Shown here: positions 47,708-57,050 of the stretch, piece by piece
Position numbering within the stretch: position 1 is the stretch's first letter
Layout of the letters: each line of letters begins with the position of its first letter
Source: JAXMCK01 sp046349395
GTDB taxonomy: Bacteria; Pseudomonadota; Alphaproteobacteria; Geminicoccales; Geminicoccaceae
Direction of reading: 5' to 3'
Length of the DNA stretch: 64,000 nucleotides
Assembly: GCA_046349395.1 (NCBI GenBank)
Contig: JAXMCK010000006.1
Coordinates: 806,001 to 870,000, forward strand
Notes under the pieces: model-generated
The model's database searches: none
What the model saw: the letters and a program-made list of their open reading frames with translations, nothing else
Told to the model about the DNA's origin: nothing
Program-made: the position numbers and the translations under genes

Positions 47708-48723
47708 GCGCGCTCGCGCAGTTTCTGGGCGTAGACGTTGATGATGAGCGCCAGGAGCAGGATCAGGCCGCGGATCAGGATCTTCAGGAAGCTGTCGATG
47801 TCGATGTGGTCGAGGCCGTTGTTGAGCACGCCCAGGACCAGGAGGCCCAGGATCGTGTTCGGGATGCCGCCGCGGCCGCCGAACAGGCTGGTGCCGCCGA
47901 CGACGACGGCCGAGATCGAATCGAGCAGATAGTCGTCGAACTGGTTCTGCTGGGCACTGCCGAAATAGGCGACACCCAGCATGCCGGCGATGCCCGAGCA
48001 GACGGCCGAGATCACCATGACGGCGGCGATCACGAGGCGGACATTGACGCCCGCATACTCGGCCGCCTCGCGGTTGCCGCCCACCATGTACACGTAGCGG
48101 CCGAAGCGCGTGTAGGTGAGCACGAGATGGCCGACGAGAAGGAAGAGCACGGCCACGACGACCACGGTCGAGAACGGCCCGAAGGTGCCGGAGCCCAGCC
48201 ACTTGATGGCCGGCGGCACGGCGTAGGCGATCTGCCCGCGGACGAGCAGGGCGCAAATGCCGGCCCCGATCTGCAGCATCGCCAGCGTCATGATGAAGGA
48301 CGGGATGCCGATGATCGTCACACCGACGGCGGTGATGACGCCCAGCGCCGCTGCCGTGAGCAGGGCCAGGATGATGGCGAGCCAGCCGGGCAGCGGCAGG
48401 TTCGCGATGTTCACGTAGGATTCCTGGAGCGTGAAGAACGCGACGGTGATGCCGGCGACGTTGGCGATCGCGGCGACGGAGAGGTCGATCTCGGCGGTCA
48501 GGATGACGAAGGTGAGGCCGGTCGCGATGATCGCCGTGATCGAGACCTGGCGCAGCACGTTGCCCAGATTGTCGACCGTCGCGAAGGACGGGCTCAGCGC
48601 GCAGAACACGGCCACGAGGAAGATCAGGGTGACCAAGGGGGCCAGATTGGTCAGCTGGTGGGTGAACCAGCCGCTCCAGCCGGCGGACGGGGTACCCCCG
48701 ACGGTCGGTGCCTCGGACGCCAT
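47704..48723 (-). CDS. Sugar ABC transporter permease (RbsC family)
   Basis: 339 residues, BPD_transp_2 type, about 8-10 helices. It contains FVILTAEIDLSVAAIANVAG, the family EAA-like cytoplasmic segment RFGRYVYMVGGNREAAEYAG, and AVVVGGTSLFGGRGGIPNTI near the C-terminus. It pairs with the RbsA-type ATPase 8 bp upstream and the binding protein. The gene order binding protein, ATPase, permease is standard for CUT2 importers. Confidence 0.94.
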   Translation of the reverse strand: MASEAPTVGGTPSAGWSGWFTHQLTNLAPLVTLIFLVAVFCALSPSFATVDNLGNVLRQVSITAIIATGLTFVILTAEIDLSVAAIANVAGITVAFFTLQESYVNIANLPLPGWLAIILALLTAAALGVITAVGVTIIGIPSFIMTLAMLQIGAGICALLVRGQIAYAVPPAIKWLGSGTFGPFSTVVVVAVLFLLVGHLVLTYTRFGRYVYMVGGNREAAEYAGVNVRLVIAAVMVISAVCSGIAGMLGVAYFGSAQQNQFDDYLLDSISAVVVGGTSLFGGRGGIPNTILGLLVLGVLNNGLDHIDIDSFLKILIRGLILLLALIINVYAQKLRERA

Positions 48724-48731
48724 GCGCTACC

Positions 48732-50246
48732 TCATGCTGCGGCGAGCAAGCGGTCCTTGCTCACCGTCTCGTTCCTGAATTCGCGGGTGATGGTGCCCTT
48801 GCGCAGCACGATGATGCGGTCGGCCAAGGCCATCACCGTCTCGGGCTCGGCCGAGGCGACGACGATGCCGACCCCCTGCGCCTTCAGCCCGCGCACGATC
48901 TTCACGACGTCGTCCTTCGCACCGACGTCCATGCCGCGGGTCGGCTCGGCCAGGATCAGCACGCGCGGCATGTGCGTCAGCCAGCGCGCCAGCGCCACCT
49001 TCTGCTGGTTGCCGCCGGAGAGCTTCCGAAGCTCGGGCTCGACCGAATAGGGCCGGATGCGCAGCCGGTCGACATGGCCCTGCGCGATCTCGCGCTCCTT
49101 CTTGGGTCGCAGGAGGAGGCGGCCGATCCGCTCGAGGATGCTGATCGAGATGTTCTTGTAGACGGGCTCGTAGGCGAACAGCATCGAGCGCCGGCTCTCG
49201 GGTACCAGTGCTATGCCGGCCTGCTTCGCCCGCGACGTGCTGGTCAGCTTCAGCGGTTGCCCGTCCAGGCTGACGCTGCCCTGCTCGGGCACCAGCTTGC
49301 CCATCAGGGAGCGGGCGAGGTCGAGCTGGCCCGAGCCCATGAAGCCGTAGAGCCCCAGCACCTCACCGGCCCGGACCTGCAGCGAGACGTCGGTGAAGGC
49401 TCCCTTGCGGGTCATGCCGCGGCCTTCGAGCACCACCGGCGCACCCTCGGGGCTCGCGAGCTGGACGCCGTCGCCTTCGAGGACCTCTTCCAGCTCCTCG
49501 TGGCCGCGGCCGATCATCCGCTCGATGACCCAGTGCTTGTCGATCGAGGAGGCGTCCTCGGTGGCGATCCGCCGGCTGTTGCGGAAGACGGTCACCCGGT
49601 CGGAGACCTCGAGCACGTCTTCCAGGAAGTGCGAGATGAAGACGAAGCTGGTGCCCTGGCCCTTCAGCCGGCCCAGCACGTCGAACAGGCGCTTGATCTC
49701 GGGCGGGGACAGCGCCGAGGTCGGCTCGTCCAGGATGATGATCCGCGCCCCGCTGAAGAGGACGCGGCCAAGCTCGACCAGCTGCTGCAGGCCGAGAGGC
49801 AAGCGCCCGGCTTCGAGGCCCGGATCGATGTCGATGCCGAGGCGCTGCAGATGGTCCTTCGCCTCGCGCGCCATCGCCCGCCAGCGCACGACGCCCGCAC
49901 CGTTGGTCGGCTGGGTGCCGAGGAACACGTTCTCGGCCACCGTCAGCGACGGCACGATCGAGAGTTCCTGGTGGACCATGCCGATGCCGGCGGCCAGCGC
50001 ATCGCGGGCGGACCGGAAATGTACCGGCCGCCCGTCGATCCGCATCTCGCCGTCATACTCGGTGTGCACGCCGGCGATGATCTTCATCAGCGTCGACTTG
50101 CCGGCGCCGTTCTCGCCGACGAGGCCATGAACCTCGCCGGCGCGAAGGGCGAAGTCGACGCCCGTCAGCGCCGTGACGCCGCCGAAGGTCTTGCCGATCC
50201 CGGCAAGCTCCAGGATCGGCGTCACCGGCTCCGCTGTCGCGTTCAC
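48732..50246 (-). CDS. Sugar ABC transporter ATP-binding protein (RbsA/MglA family)
   Basis: 504 residues, two fused ABC domains. The first has Walker A GLVGENGAGKSTLMKI (about residue 36-51), signature LPLGLQQLVELGR and Walker B IIILDEPTSALSPPE. The second has a degenerate P-loop LYGFMGSGQLDLARSLMG (no Lys, usual in CUT2), signature LSGGNQQKVALARWL and a Walker B reading VLILAEPTRGMDVGAKDD, where the Asp before Glu is replaced by Ala. The second site may therefore be catalytically inactive. Drives uptake with the neighbouring permease. Confidence 0.95.
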   Translation of the reverse strand: MNATAEPVTPILELAGIGKTFGGVTALTGVDFALRAGEVHGLVGENGAGKSTLMKIIAGVHTEYDGEMRIDGRPVHFRSARDALAAGIGMVHQELSIVPSLTVAENVFLGTQPTNGAGVVRWRAMAREAKDHLQRLGIDIDPGLEAGRLPLGLQQLVELGRVLFSGARIIILDEPTSALSPPEIKRLFDVLGRLKGQGTSFVFISHFLEDVLEVSDRVTVFRNSRRIATEDASSIDKHWVIERMIGRGHEELEEVLEGDGVQLASPEGAPVVLEGRGMTRKGAFTDVSLQVRAGEVLGLYGFMGSGQLDLARSLMGKLVPEQGSVSLDGQPLKLTSTSRAKQAGIALVPESRRSMLFAYEPVYKNISISILERIGRLLLRPKKEREIAQGHVDRLRIRPYSVEPELRKLSGGNQQKVALARWLTHMPRVLILAEPTRGMDVGAKDDVVKIVRGLKAQGVGIVVASAEPETVMALADRIIVLRKGTITREFRNETVSKDRLLAAA

Positions 50247-50256
50247 TCCCCGACGA

Positions 50257-51300
50257 TCAGATCAGGAAGTGCTTCTGCATCCACAGCATGCCTTCGGCGT
50301 TCGGCTTCGTGACGACCGGGCCGTCGGTGATGACGTGCTTCGGGATGCCGCCCGGGCCGGTCTTCTCGCCCGTCAGCACCGCCGCCACGCCGGCCACGAT
50401 CGAGCCGCCATGGATGCGGCAGGACGGGTTGCGGACGGTCGCCAGCATGCGGCCGTCGATGACCGCCTCGATGGCTGGCGGCATGGCATCAACGCCGCCC
50501 AGCAGGATGCCCTCGCGGCCACGCGCCTTGATCACGTTGTAGGCCGCGAGCGCCATGTCGTCATTGTGGAAGAAAGCGGCGTTGATGTCCGGATACTTGG
50601 TCAGCAGGCTGTCCCAGATCCGCGAGACCTTGGTGACGTCCCAGTCGGCCGGCTGCTCGTCGAGCACCTTGATGTCGGGATACTTGTCGACGACCGAGTG
50701 GAAGCCCTTGGCACGGCCCTGAGCACCGGTGTGGCCCAAGGCACCCTGGGTCATCACGATGTTGCCCTTGCCGCCCATCGCGTCGACCAGCGCCTGGGTC
50801 ACCGAGGCGCCCATGAACTCGTTGTCGGGGGCGAGGAAGCTGTGGACGTTGATCTGATCCAGCGGGGCGATCAGCGTGTCCATGTCGAGCACCGGGATGC
50901 CGGCGTCGATCATCTTCTTCACGGGATCGGTCAGCGTGCCGATGCCGAAGGCCTGGATGGCGACGAAGTCCCACTTCTGGGAGGCCATGTTGTCGATGGC
51001 GGCACGCTGCTTCGTGGCGGAAAGCTCGCCGTCGAACCACGTCACCTCGACGTTGAACAGCTTGCCCCAGAACTCGGCCGCCTGCTTGCCCTGGGCGCAC
51101 CAGGTCGCCTGCAGACCGGCGTTCGAGAACGCGGCCTTCAGTGGCTTCTCGGAGCGGCCCATCTCCTCGGCCATCGCGGACGCGATCAGCGGGTCGAAGC
51201 CGAAGCCGCCCAGCATGGCGGCGGCCGCCACGCTCGAGCCCGTGACCTTGCGGACGAAATCGCGACGGGTCTCCGGAGACACCTTATCCCCAGTGCTCAT
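50257..51300 (-). CDS. Periplasmic sugar-binding protein, Tat-exported
   Basis: 347 residues from ATG 51300, preceded by CAGGGAGGTCAGGG. The leader SPETRRDFVRKVTGSSVAAA is a good Tat signal (RRDFVRK). The mature part is a Peripla_BP_4/type I fold: KAAFSNAGLQATWCAQGKQA, WDFVAIQAFGIGTLTDPVKK, MIDAGIPVLDMDTLIAPLDQ, INAAFFHNDDMALAAYNVIK. CUT2-type ligand (pentose, inositol, autoinducer-like or nucleoside); which one is not evident. First gene of the importer operon. The 74-bp gap to tam leaves room for a promoter. Confidence 0.93.
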   Translation of the reverse strand: MSTGDKVSPETRRDFVRKVTGSSVAAAAMLGGFGFDPLIASAMAEEMGRSEKPLKAAFSNAGLQATWCAQGKQAAEFWGKLFNVEVTWFDGELSATKQRAAIDNMASQKWDFVAIQAFGIGTLTDPVKKMIDAGIPVLDMDTLIAPLDQINVHSFLAPDNEFMGASVTQALVDAMGGKGNIVMTQGALGHTGAQGRAKGFHSVVDKYPDIKVLDEQPADWDVTKVSRIWDSLLTKYPDINAAFFHNDDMALAAYNVIKARGREGILLGGVDAMPPAIEAVIDGRMLATVRNPSCRIHGGSIVAGVAAVLTGEKTGPGGIPKHVITDGPVVTKPNAEGMLWMQKHFLI

Positions 51301-51374
51301 CCCTGACCTCCCTGTAGGTTTCTCGGGGCGAAAAGCAGGCGCAACATGGCTAGCTTTGCCCGTATTGGCAATCC

Positions 51375-52148
51375 TCAGACCTTTGTCTCCGCCACCGCGA
51401 AGACGCGGCGGAACGGGAAGAGGGTCCGCCCGTCGGGCAGAGGCGGATAGGCCTCGCGCAGGCGGCGCTTGTAGCTCTCGACGAAGCCGCCTGCATCGTC
51501 GCCCAACGCCGCGAGAAAGGGACGGAGGGCGGCTCCGCTCGTCCACTCGAAGACGGGGTCGGGCCCGCTGAGGACGTGAACGTACTCCGTCTCCCACGCC
51601 TCGACATGGGCGGCATGGGGCAGGAGCAGCGTCGCGTAGTGGCTGGCGGGGTGGACCGACGCGATGCCGCGCACGGTAACCAGCGCGTCACGCCAGGGCC
51701 CGGCCTGCTCCGCCTGCAGGATCGCCTGATGCGAAGGTGCCGCGTGGTTGCGGGGCATCTGCACGGCCAGCGTGCCGCCCGGCGCCAGCAGCCGAAGCCA
51801 GTGCAGCATGATCGAATCGTGGTTCTCGACCCAGTGCAGGGCGGCGTTCGAGACGACGAGATCGGGCGCCTCCTCCGGCTCGAAGATCTCGATGTCGGTG
51901 CAGAGAAATTGGGCCGTCGGGACGGCGGCCTCGGCCTTGGCCAGCATTTCGCGCGAGCTGTCGATGCCCAGGATGCGGGCTTCGGGCCAGAACGCTGCGA
52001 GCAAGGTCGTGACCTGCCCGCCGCCGCACCCCAGATCGACGATGAAGGCGCGCTCGCCGCCCGTGACACGGCTCAACAGATCGATCGCCGGCTGCAGCCG
52101 CGGCTGCGCGAAACGCTCGTACTGCTCCGGGTTCCAATTGCTCGCCAC
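51375..52148 (-). CDS. tam: Trans-aconitate 2-methyltransferase
   Basis: 257 residues from GTG 52148. The N-terminal family signature is NWNPEQYERFAQPRLQPAID. SAM-binding motif I is FIVDLGCGGGQVTTLLAAF, then ILGIDSSREMLAKAEAAVP, and the Tam-specific WVENHDSIMLHWLRLLAPGG. It methylates trans-aconitate to relieve aconitase inhibition; icd lies about 2 kb away. Length and motif match are good, so the specific name is reasonable though not certain. Confidence 0.85.
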   Translation of the reverse strand: MASNWNPEQYERFAQPRLQPAIDLLSRVTGGERAFIVDLGCGGGQVTTLLAAFWPEARILGIDSSREMLAKAEAAVPTAQFLCTDIEIFEPEEAPDLVVSNAALHWVENHDSIMLHWLRLLAPGGTLAVQMPRNHAAPSHQAILQAEQAGPWRDALVTVRGIASVHPASHYATLLLPHAAHVEAWETEYVHVLSGPDPVFEWTSGAALRPFLAALGDDAGGFVESYKRRLREAYPPLPDGRTLFPFRRVFAVAETKV

Positions 52149-52235
52149 GACACCCCGTGCCACAGACCCGGCCAGTCGCCAGCTTGGCCCTGCAACCCGC
52201 CACCTGCAAGCACCGCCAGCCACATCAGGTCGAGC

Positions 52236-53324
52236 ATGATCAGCATGAACCGTCGGGCCTTCGTCGTCGCCGGGTTGCTCAGCGCCGTCGGGCGACCGGC
52301 CTCGGCCGCTCCCGTCGACCTCGGACCGGATCTCGACAGGTTCCGGCGAACCAACGGCTTCCCGGGTGTGACCGCGATCGTGGTGCGGCGCGGCCAGGTA
52401 GTTGCGCAGGGAGTCGCCGGCGTGCGGGCCGCCGGCGGCAGCGACGCGGTCCGGCTCGGCGACCCGTTCGTCATCGGCTCCTGCGGGAAGGCGATCACCG
52501 CGACGCTGGCGGCCCGTCTGGTCGAGGCAGGGAAGATTCTGTTCGGGTCGACACTCGAAAGCGTGTTCCCCGACCTCCGGGGGATCATGCGACGGGAGTA
52601 CCGGGCGGTCACGCTCGAAGCCCTGCTGGCGCATCGCTCCGGCCTGCCCGACTGGCCACCGGGCTTTTCGATAGGCCTCAGCGGCACGCCAGCGGAGCAG
52701 CGCCGTCGCCTGCTGCCGCTGGCGCTGCAACTTCCGCCCGTCGGGACGCCGCTCCGTGACTACCGCTATTCGAGCGTCGGCTACGCCGTCGCTGGTGCCA
52801 TGCTGGAAAAGGTCACGGGCGAAGCGTTCGAGTCGCTCACGCAGAAGCGGGTCTTCGCGCCGCTCGGCATGGGGTCCGCCGGATTCTTCGCTCCGACCGG
52901 CAATGCGCCGCGTGGGCACACCGCGAGCGGCCAGCCTGTCGCCGCCTCGTCGTCATTGTACCCGCCGCGTGCGGGCAGTCCGGCTGGGCTCTACCACGTC
53001 AACATGGCGGACTGGGTTCGTTTCGCCCGGGTACATCTGGGCCTCGGACCCGCCGGATTCCTCTCGGCGTCGACCTTGACCCGCCTGCAGCGGCCCTGGC
53101 CCGGCGGCGGCGAGCGCTATGCGCTGGGCTGGCATGTCCGCAGCCGAAGCTACGGCACCGAGCTCAGCCACAATGGCAGCGACGGACTGTGGTCGGCGCA
53201 GGCGACGCTGGTGCCGGGCAAGGACCATGCGATCCTGCTCGCCACCAACATCCTGAACGCCCGCGCCGCGGAGGCCGCGGACGCGCTGCGCGACTCGCTC
53301 CGAGGGCGGTTCCCGGCGACTTAG
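52236..53324 (+). CDS. Beta-lactamase-class-C-like serine hydrolase
   Basis: 362 residues from ATG 52236 (another ATG three codons on). The signal peptide NRRAFVVAGLLSAVGRPASA is Tat-like (RR, weak core). The serine-hydrolase motifs are complete: GSCGKAIT (S82-x-x-K85), YRYSSVGYA (Y-x-S version of Y-x-N) and HNGSDGLWS (H-x-G). Family proteins act as esterases, DD-peptidases or amidases in the periplasm. Not a dedicated antibiotic-resistance enzyme as far as sequence shows. Its stop overlaps the icd stop by 4 bp (TTAG). Confidence 0.88.
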   Translation: MISMNRRAFVVAGLLSAVGRPASAAPVDLGPDLDRFRRTNGFPGVTAIVVRRGQVVAQGVAGVRAAGGSDAVRLGDPFVIGSCGKAITATLAARLVEAGKILFGSTLESVFPDLRGIMRREYRAVTLEALLAHRSGLPDWPPGFSIGLSGTPAEQRRRLLPLALQLPPVGTPLRDYRYSSVGYAVAGAMLEKVTGEAFESLTQKRVFAPLGMGSAGFFAPTGNAPRGHTASGQPVAASSSLYPPRAGSPAGLYHVNMADWVRFARVHLGLGPAGFLSASTLTRLQRPWPGGGERYALGWHVRSRSYGTELSHNGSDGLWSAQATLVPGKDHAILLATNILNARAAEAADALRDSLRGRFPAT

Positions 53325-54538
53325 GCGGCCATCCGCTTCTTCATGTCCTGGTCGAGGGTGTCCAGGAACTGCTCGGTCGTCATCCAGGGCTGGTCGGGGC
53401 CGATCAGGATGGCGAGGTCCTTCGTCATCCGGCCGCTCTCGACGGCAGCGACGCAGACCTCCTCCAGCGCTTTCGCGAAGGCTTCGACGTCCGGGGTGCC
53501 GTCGATCCGGCCGCGATAGGTGAGGCCGCGTGTCCAGGCGAAGATCGAGGCGATGGGGTTGGTCGAGGTGGCCTTGCCCTTCTGGTGCTCGCGGTAATGG
53601 CGGGTCACCGTGCCGTGGGCGGCCTCGGCCTCGATCGTGCCGCCGTCCGGGGTCATCAGCACCGAGGTCATTAGGCCGAGCGAGCCGTAGCCCTGGGCCA
53701 CCGTGTCGGACTGCACGTCACCGTCATAGTTCTTGCAGGCCCAGACATAGCCGCCCGACCACTTCATGGCGCAGGCCACCATGTCGTCGATCAGCCGATG
53801 CTCATAAGTGAGCCCCTTCGACTTGAACTGGGCGGCGAACTCCTGGTCGAACACCTCCTGGAACAGATCCTTGAAGCGGCCGTCATAGGCCTTGAGGATC
53901 GTGTTCTTGGTCGAGAGGTAGAGCGGGTAGTCGCGCTGCAGCGCGTAGTTCATCGAGGCGCGGGCGAACTCGCGGATCGAGTCGTCGAGATTGTACATGG
54001 CGAGTGCGACGCCCGAGCCCGGGAAGTCGTAGATCTCGTGCTGGATCGGGGCGGAGCCATCGGCGGGCACGAAGCTGATCGTCAGCTTGCCCTTGCCCGG
54101 AACCTTGAAGTCTGTGGCGCGGTACTGGTCGCCGAAAGCGTGACGGCCGATGACGATCGGCTGCGTCCAGCCGGGCACCAGCCGGGGCACGTTGCTGCAG
54201 ATGATCGGCTCGCGGAAGATGGTCCCGCCCAGGATGTTGCGGATGGTGCCGTTCGGCGACTTCCACATCTTCTTGAGCTTGAACTCCTCGACGCGTTGCT
54301 CGTCGGGGGTGATCGTGGCGCACTTCACGCCGACATTGTGCTTCTTGATCGCCTCGGCGGCGTCGATCGTCACCTGATCGTTGGTGGCATCGCGGTGCTC
54401 GATCCCGAGATCGTAGTAGAGAAGATCGACGTCGAGATAGGGCAGGACGAGCTTGTCCTTGATCATCGCCCAGATGATCCGGGTCATCTCGTCGCCGTCG
54501 AGCTCGACGATCGGATTCTTGACCTTGATCTTCGCCAT
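53321..54538 (-). CDS. icd: NADP-dependent isocitrate dehydrogenase
   Basis: 405 residues of the dimeric eukaryote-like type common in alphaproteobacteria (MAKIKVKNPIVELDGDEMTR). The substrate-binding segment SPNGTIRNILGGTIFREPII carries the Ser and Arg residues for isocitrate, with EKP-type metal acids in DDMVACAMKWSGGYVWACKN, then YDGDVQSD, and NADP loop AAHGTVTRHYREHQKG. It oxidises isocitrate to 2-oxoglutarate in the TCA cycle. Full length. Convergent with the serine hydrolase, sharing the stop region. Confidence 0.97.
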   Translation of the reverse strand: MAKIKVKNPIVELDGDEMTRIIWAMIKDKLVLPYLDVDLLYYDLGIEHRDATNDQVTIDAAEAIKKHNVGVKCATITPDEQRVEEFKLKKMWKSPNGTIRNILGGTIFREPIICSNVPRLVPGWTQPIVIGRHAFGDQYRATDFKVPGKGKLTISFVPADGSAPIQHEIYDFPGSGVALAMYNLDDSIREFARASMNYALQRDYPLYLSTKNTILKAYDGRFKDLFQEVFDQEFAAQFKSKGLTYEHRLIDDMVACAMKWSGGYVWACKNYDGDVQSDTVAQGYGSLGLMTSVLMTPDGGTIEAEAAHGTVTRHYREHQKGKATSTNPIASIFAWTRGLTYRGRIDGTPDVEAFAKALEEVCVAAVESGRMTKDLAILIGPDQPWMTTEQFLDTLDQDMKKRMAA

Positions 54539-54638
54539 TCACGATCTCCGTGCCCGGTCCGGGCGCCCCGCCATTCGTCCGCGCGCCTTCTAGGTGAGCC
54601 TTCGCCGACGCGGCAAAGCGGTGCCGCGTCGCAGCAAG

Positions 54639-55712
54639 TCAGGGCCGGGAGGGCGCAGCTCCCGGCAGCTCGTCACGGTAGCGGCTCCAGTGGCGAACGA
54701 TCTCGTTCACGACCGGGCTGCCGACCCGGTAGGCCGAGTCGAGCGAGGGCTCGAAGCCGGCATAATCGCCGTCGTTGACGAGGGCGAGGCTCTGCGCCGC
54801 CGAGATGCCGGGAAACTGCATCGACGGATTGCTCGCCGTCCGCAGCACGAGGAAGCGTCGCGCGTCCACCTTGCCGGCGGCGGCCAGGGACCGCAGCGCC
54901 AGGGCCGTGCCCGTATCCTCCTGTGCCGTCGTGGCGAAGGTTCCCCGTCCGCCCGTCCAGTAGCCGAGCCAGCGGCGCGCCCACTCCGTCATCAGCCGTC
55001 CGTGCCAGAACGTCATCGAGGCCACATTGTCGCCGCGCAGGACGAAGGGCGGTCGCCTCGCACCCGGAAAGTCGGCGTAGAGCCGGCGCACCCGGCGCAG
55101 GCCCGGCGTGTCGAGCAACTCGACGTCGCGGGTCAGGCTGTAAGCCCAGCTCACCAAGCCGGGGTCGAGATGGAACACCGCACCCGACGTGTCGGGGCGC
55201 GGCTTCTGGTAGGGCCGGTCGCGGTCGAGCGGGGTATAGCCCGTCGACCAGTCATCGGGGATCTCGCGGGCGTCGATCTCGTGCGCCAGATCGCCATCCA
55301 CGAGCCATTCCGCCCAGGCGGCCGAGCCCAGCGACATGACCCTGGGGTCGGCCCCTGCGATGCCGGCCACGATCCAGTAGGTCCGGCGAAAATCGAACCT
55401 CGGATCCATACCGAGCGCCATGATGGACGACGCCGAATGGGCCGTGCCGACACCCGTCACGATGCCGAGCACGCGCTTGTCGGCGTTGTAGCGCAGCGGC
55501 CGGTAGCCCTGCGGGAAGGGCAGCGTGCGGGGCAGCGGGAAGCGCTCGACCCAGGCCTGCAGCTCGCCGGGGTCGTCGCCGCTTTCGTGCCCGAGCTCGA
55601 ACATGGTGACGACGACGACGCGGACCGGGATCGGCTCGGCGGCATCCCCCGCCCTGACGAGGAGCGCCAGTGCCAGTGCGCTGGCGAGGGCGAGAAGCCG
55701 CTGGAAGTTCAT
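54639..55712 (-). CDS. Purine nucleoside permease homologue (NUP family)
   Basis: 357 residues from ATG 55712, after which a signal peptide begins (MNFQRLLALASALALALLVR, cleavage near GDAAE). Family sequence is PIPVRVVVVTMFELGHESGD, TGVGTAHSASSIMALGMDPR, GIAGADPRVMSLGSAAWAEW and TAQEDTGTALALRSLAAAG. NUP proteins were first described in yeast as nucleoside permeases, but the fold is nucleoside-phosphorylase-like and here the protein is secreted, so a periplasmic nucleoside hydrolase/phosphorylase or binding role is plausible (inference). Adjacent to dnaQ, 19 bp downstream of it. Confidence 0.88.
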   Translation of the reverse strand: MNFQRLLALASALALALLVRAGDAAEPIPVRVVVVTMFELGHESGDDPGELQAWVERFPLPRTLPFPQGYRPLRYNADKRVLGIVTGVGTAHSASSIMALGMDPRFDFRRTYWIVAGIAGADPRVMSLGSAAWAEWLVDGDLAHEIDAREIPDDWSTGYTPLDRDRPYQKPRPDTSGAVFHLDPGLVSWAYSLTRDVELLDTPGLRRVRRLYADFPGARRPPFVLRGDNVASMTFWHGRLMTEWARRWLGYWTGGRGTFATTAQEDTGTALALRSLAAAGKVDARRFLVLRTASNPSMQFPGISAAQSLALVNDGDYAGFEPSLDSAYRVGSPVVNEIVRHWSRYRDELPGAAPSRP

Positions 55713-55731
55713 ATCGTTCCCGCGCGGCCCG

Positions 55732-56412
55732 TCACTGCAGCCAGATCGGATCATCGAGCTTGGCCACGAATGCGGCGTGAGCGGCCAGCTCTTCCGCACT
55801 CGGCGCATGCGGCCGCGGTGCCCGCGGTGTCCGGGCCGCGATGGCGCCCATAACGGCAGAGGCGCGCTGCGCCGTCAGTCCGAGATCTGTCTGCCGGCCG
55901 CCCAGGAGGTGCAGGTAGACCTCGGCCAGGAGCTGGCAGTCGAGGAGCGCGCCGTGCAGCTGTCGCGCCGAGTTGTCGACGCTGAACCGCTTGCAGAGCG
56001 CGTCGAGGCTGGCGGGAGCGCCCGGGAACTTCCGCTGCGCCAGCTGCAGGGTGCAGAGTGCTTTCGACGCGTGCCACGCCTCGCGGCCGAGCCGCTTCAG
56101 CTCCGCATTCAAGAACCGCATGTCGAACGCGGCGTTGTGGATGACGAGCCGGCTGTCGCCGACGAACTCCAGCATCTCGTCGGCCATGATCGCAAAGGCC
56201 GGGTGCTCGGCCAGGAACTCGGCGCTGAGCCCGTGGATGCGGAACGCCTCCTCCGGCATGTCGCGCTCGGGATTGACGTAGACGTGGAAGTGCTTGCCCG
56301 TCGGGATGTGGTTGACGAGCTCGACCGCGGCGATCTCTACGACCCGATGTCCCTGGTCGGGATCGAGGCCGGTCGTTTCGGTGTCGAGGACGATCTCGCG
56401 CACCAGGCTCAT
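55732..56412 (-). CDS. dnaQ: DNA polymerase III epsilon subunit
   Basis: 226 residues from ATG 56412, overlapping the coaE stop as ATGA. The DnaQ-family exonuclease motifs are complete: Exo I EIVLDTETTGLD (D10, E12), Exo II HNAAFDMRFLN and Exo III HGALLDCQLLAEVYLHL. It proofreads for the replicase. The C-terminus after residue 190 is Pro/Ala-rich and likely contacts the alpha subunit. The coaE-dnaQ pairing next to the origin is conserved in alphaproteobacteria. Confidence 0.96.
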   Translation of the reverse strand: MSLVREIVLDTETTGLDPDQGHRVVEIAAVELVNHIPTGKHFHVYVNPERDMPEEAFRIHGLSAEFLAEHPAFAIMADEMLEFVGDSRLVIHNAAFDMRFLNAELKRLGREAWHASKALCTLQLAQRKFPGAPASLDALCKRFSVDNSARQLHGALLDCQLLAEVYLHLLGGRQTDLGLTAQRASAVMGAIAARTPRAPRPHAPSAEELAAHAAFVAKLDDPIWLQ

Positions 56413-57050
56413 GCGTGCACTCCATGGCGTAACCAAGCCGTGGGCCAGGCGGCGGGCCGGACCCGCGACAGGTCCGCCAGCACCTGTCCGATCTGGCCGG
56501 CGAGGTAACCGCGGTCGCTGCCCGAAGCCAGGACATAGTCGGCGCGGCGACGCTTCTCCGCATCCGGCAGCTGCTTGCCCCTGATCTGGTCGAGCCGTGT
56601 CCGTGTCATGCCCGGCCGACGAAGGGCCCGCATGGTCTGGACCTCACGATTGGCGCTGACGACCGCCACCCGGTCCACACGGTGCTCGCCGTCGGTCTCG
56701 AAGAGAAGCGGGATGTCGAGCACGGCGACCGACACGCCGGCGCGACTGCAGCGCCGCAGGAACCTGCCCTCGGCGGCGCGGACCAGCGGATGCACGATCT
56801 TCTCGAGGCGGGCCAGTGCCGGCGCATCGCCCATGACGCGCTGGCCGAGCCGGACCCGGTCGATGGCACCTTCCGGTGTGCGCGTTCCTGGAAACGCCTG
56901 CTCGACCGGTGCGACGGCCGCTCCGCCCGGTGCGAAAAGCGCGTGGACGGTGGCGTCCGCGTCGAAGACCGGCACACCGAACGCCCTGAACATGGCGGCC
57001 GCCCGGCTCTTGCCCATCGCGATCGAGCCCGTGAGACCCAGGATCAGCAT
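56409..57050 (-). CDS. coaE: Dephospho-CoA kinase
   Basis: 213 residues. P-loop LGLTGSIAMGKS, DADATVHALFAPGG, the substrate segment LVRAAEGRFLRRC, VLDIPLLFETDGE and RQMRALRRPG-like lid (MRALRRPGMTRTRLDQIRGK). It phosphorylates dephospho-CoA to CoA. The ATG overlaps the maf stop by one base (TGATG) and the stop overlaps dnaQ (ATGA). Confidence 0.96.
   Translation of the reverse strand: MLILGLTGSIAMGKSRAAAMFRAFGVPVFDADATVHALFAPGGAAVAPVEQAFPGTRTPEGAIDRVRLGQRVMGDAPALARLEKIVHPLVRAAEGRFLRRCSRAGVSVAVLDIPLLFETDGEHRVDRVAVVSANREVQTMRALRRPGMTRTRLDQIRGKQLPDAEKRRRADYVLASGSDRGYLAGQIGQVLADLSRVRPAAWPTAWLRHGVHA

Noticed and set aside
53321..53324. Shared stop codons TTAG of icd and the serine hydrolase as a possible site
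   Set aside because: Just the tightest form of convergent overlap; no hairpin or conserved motif around it.
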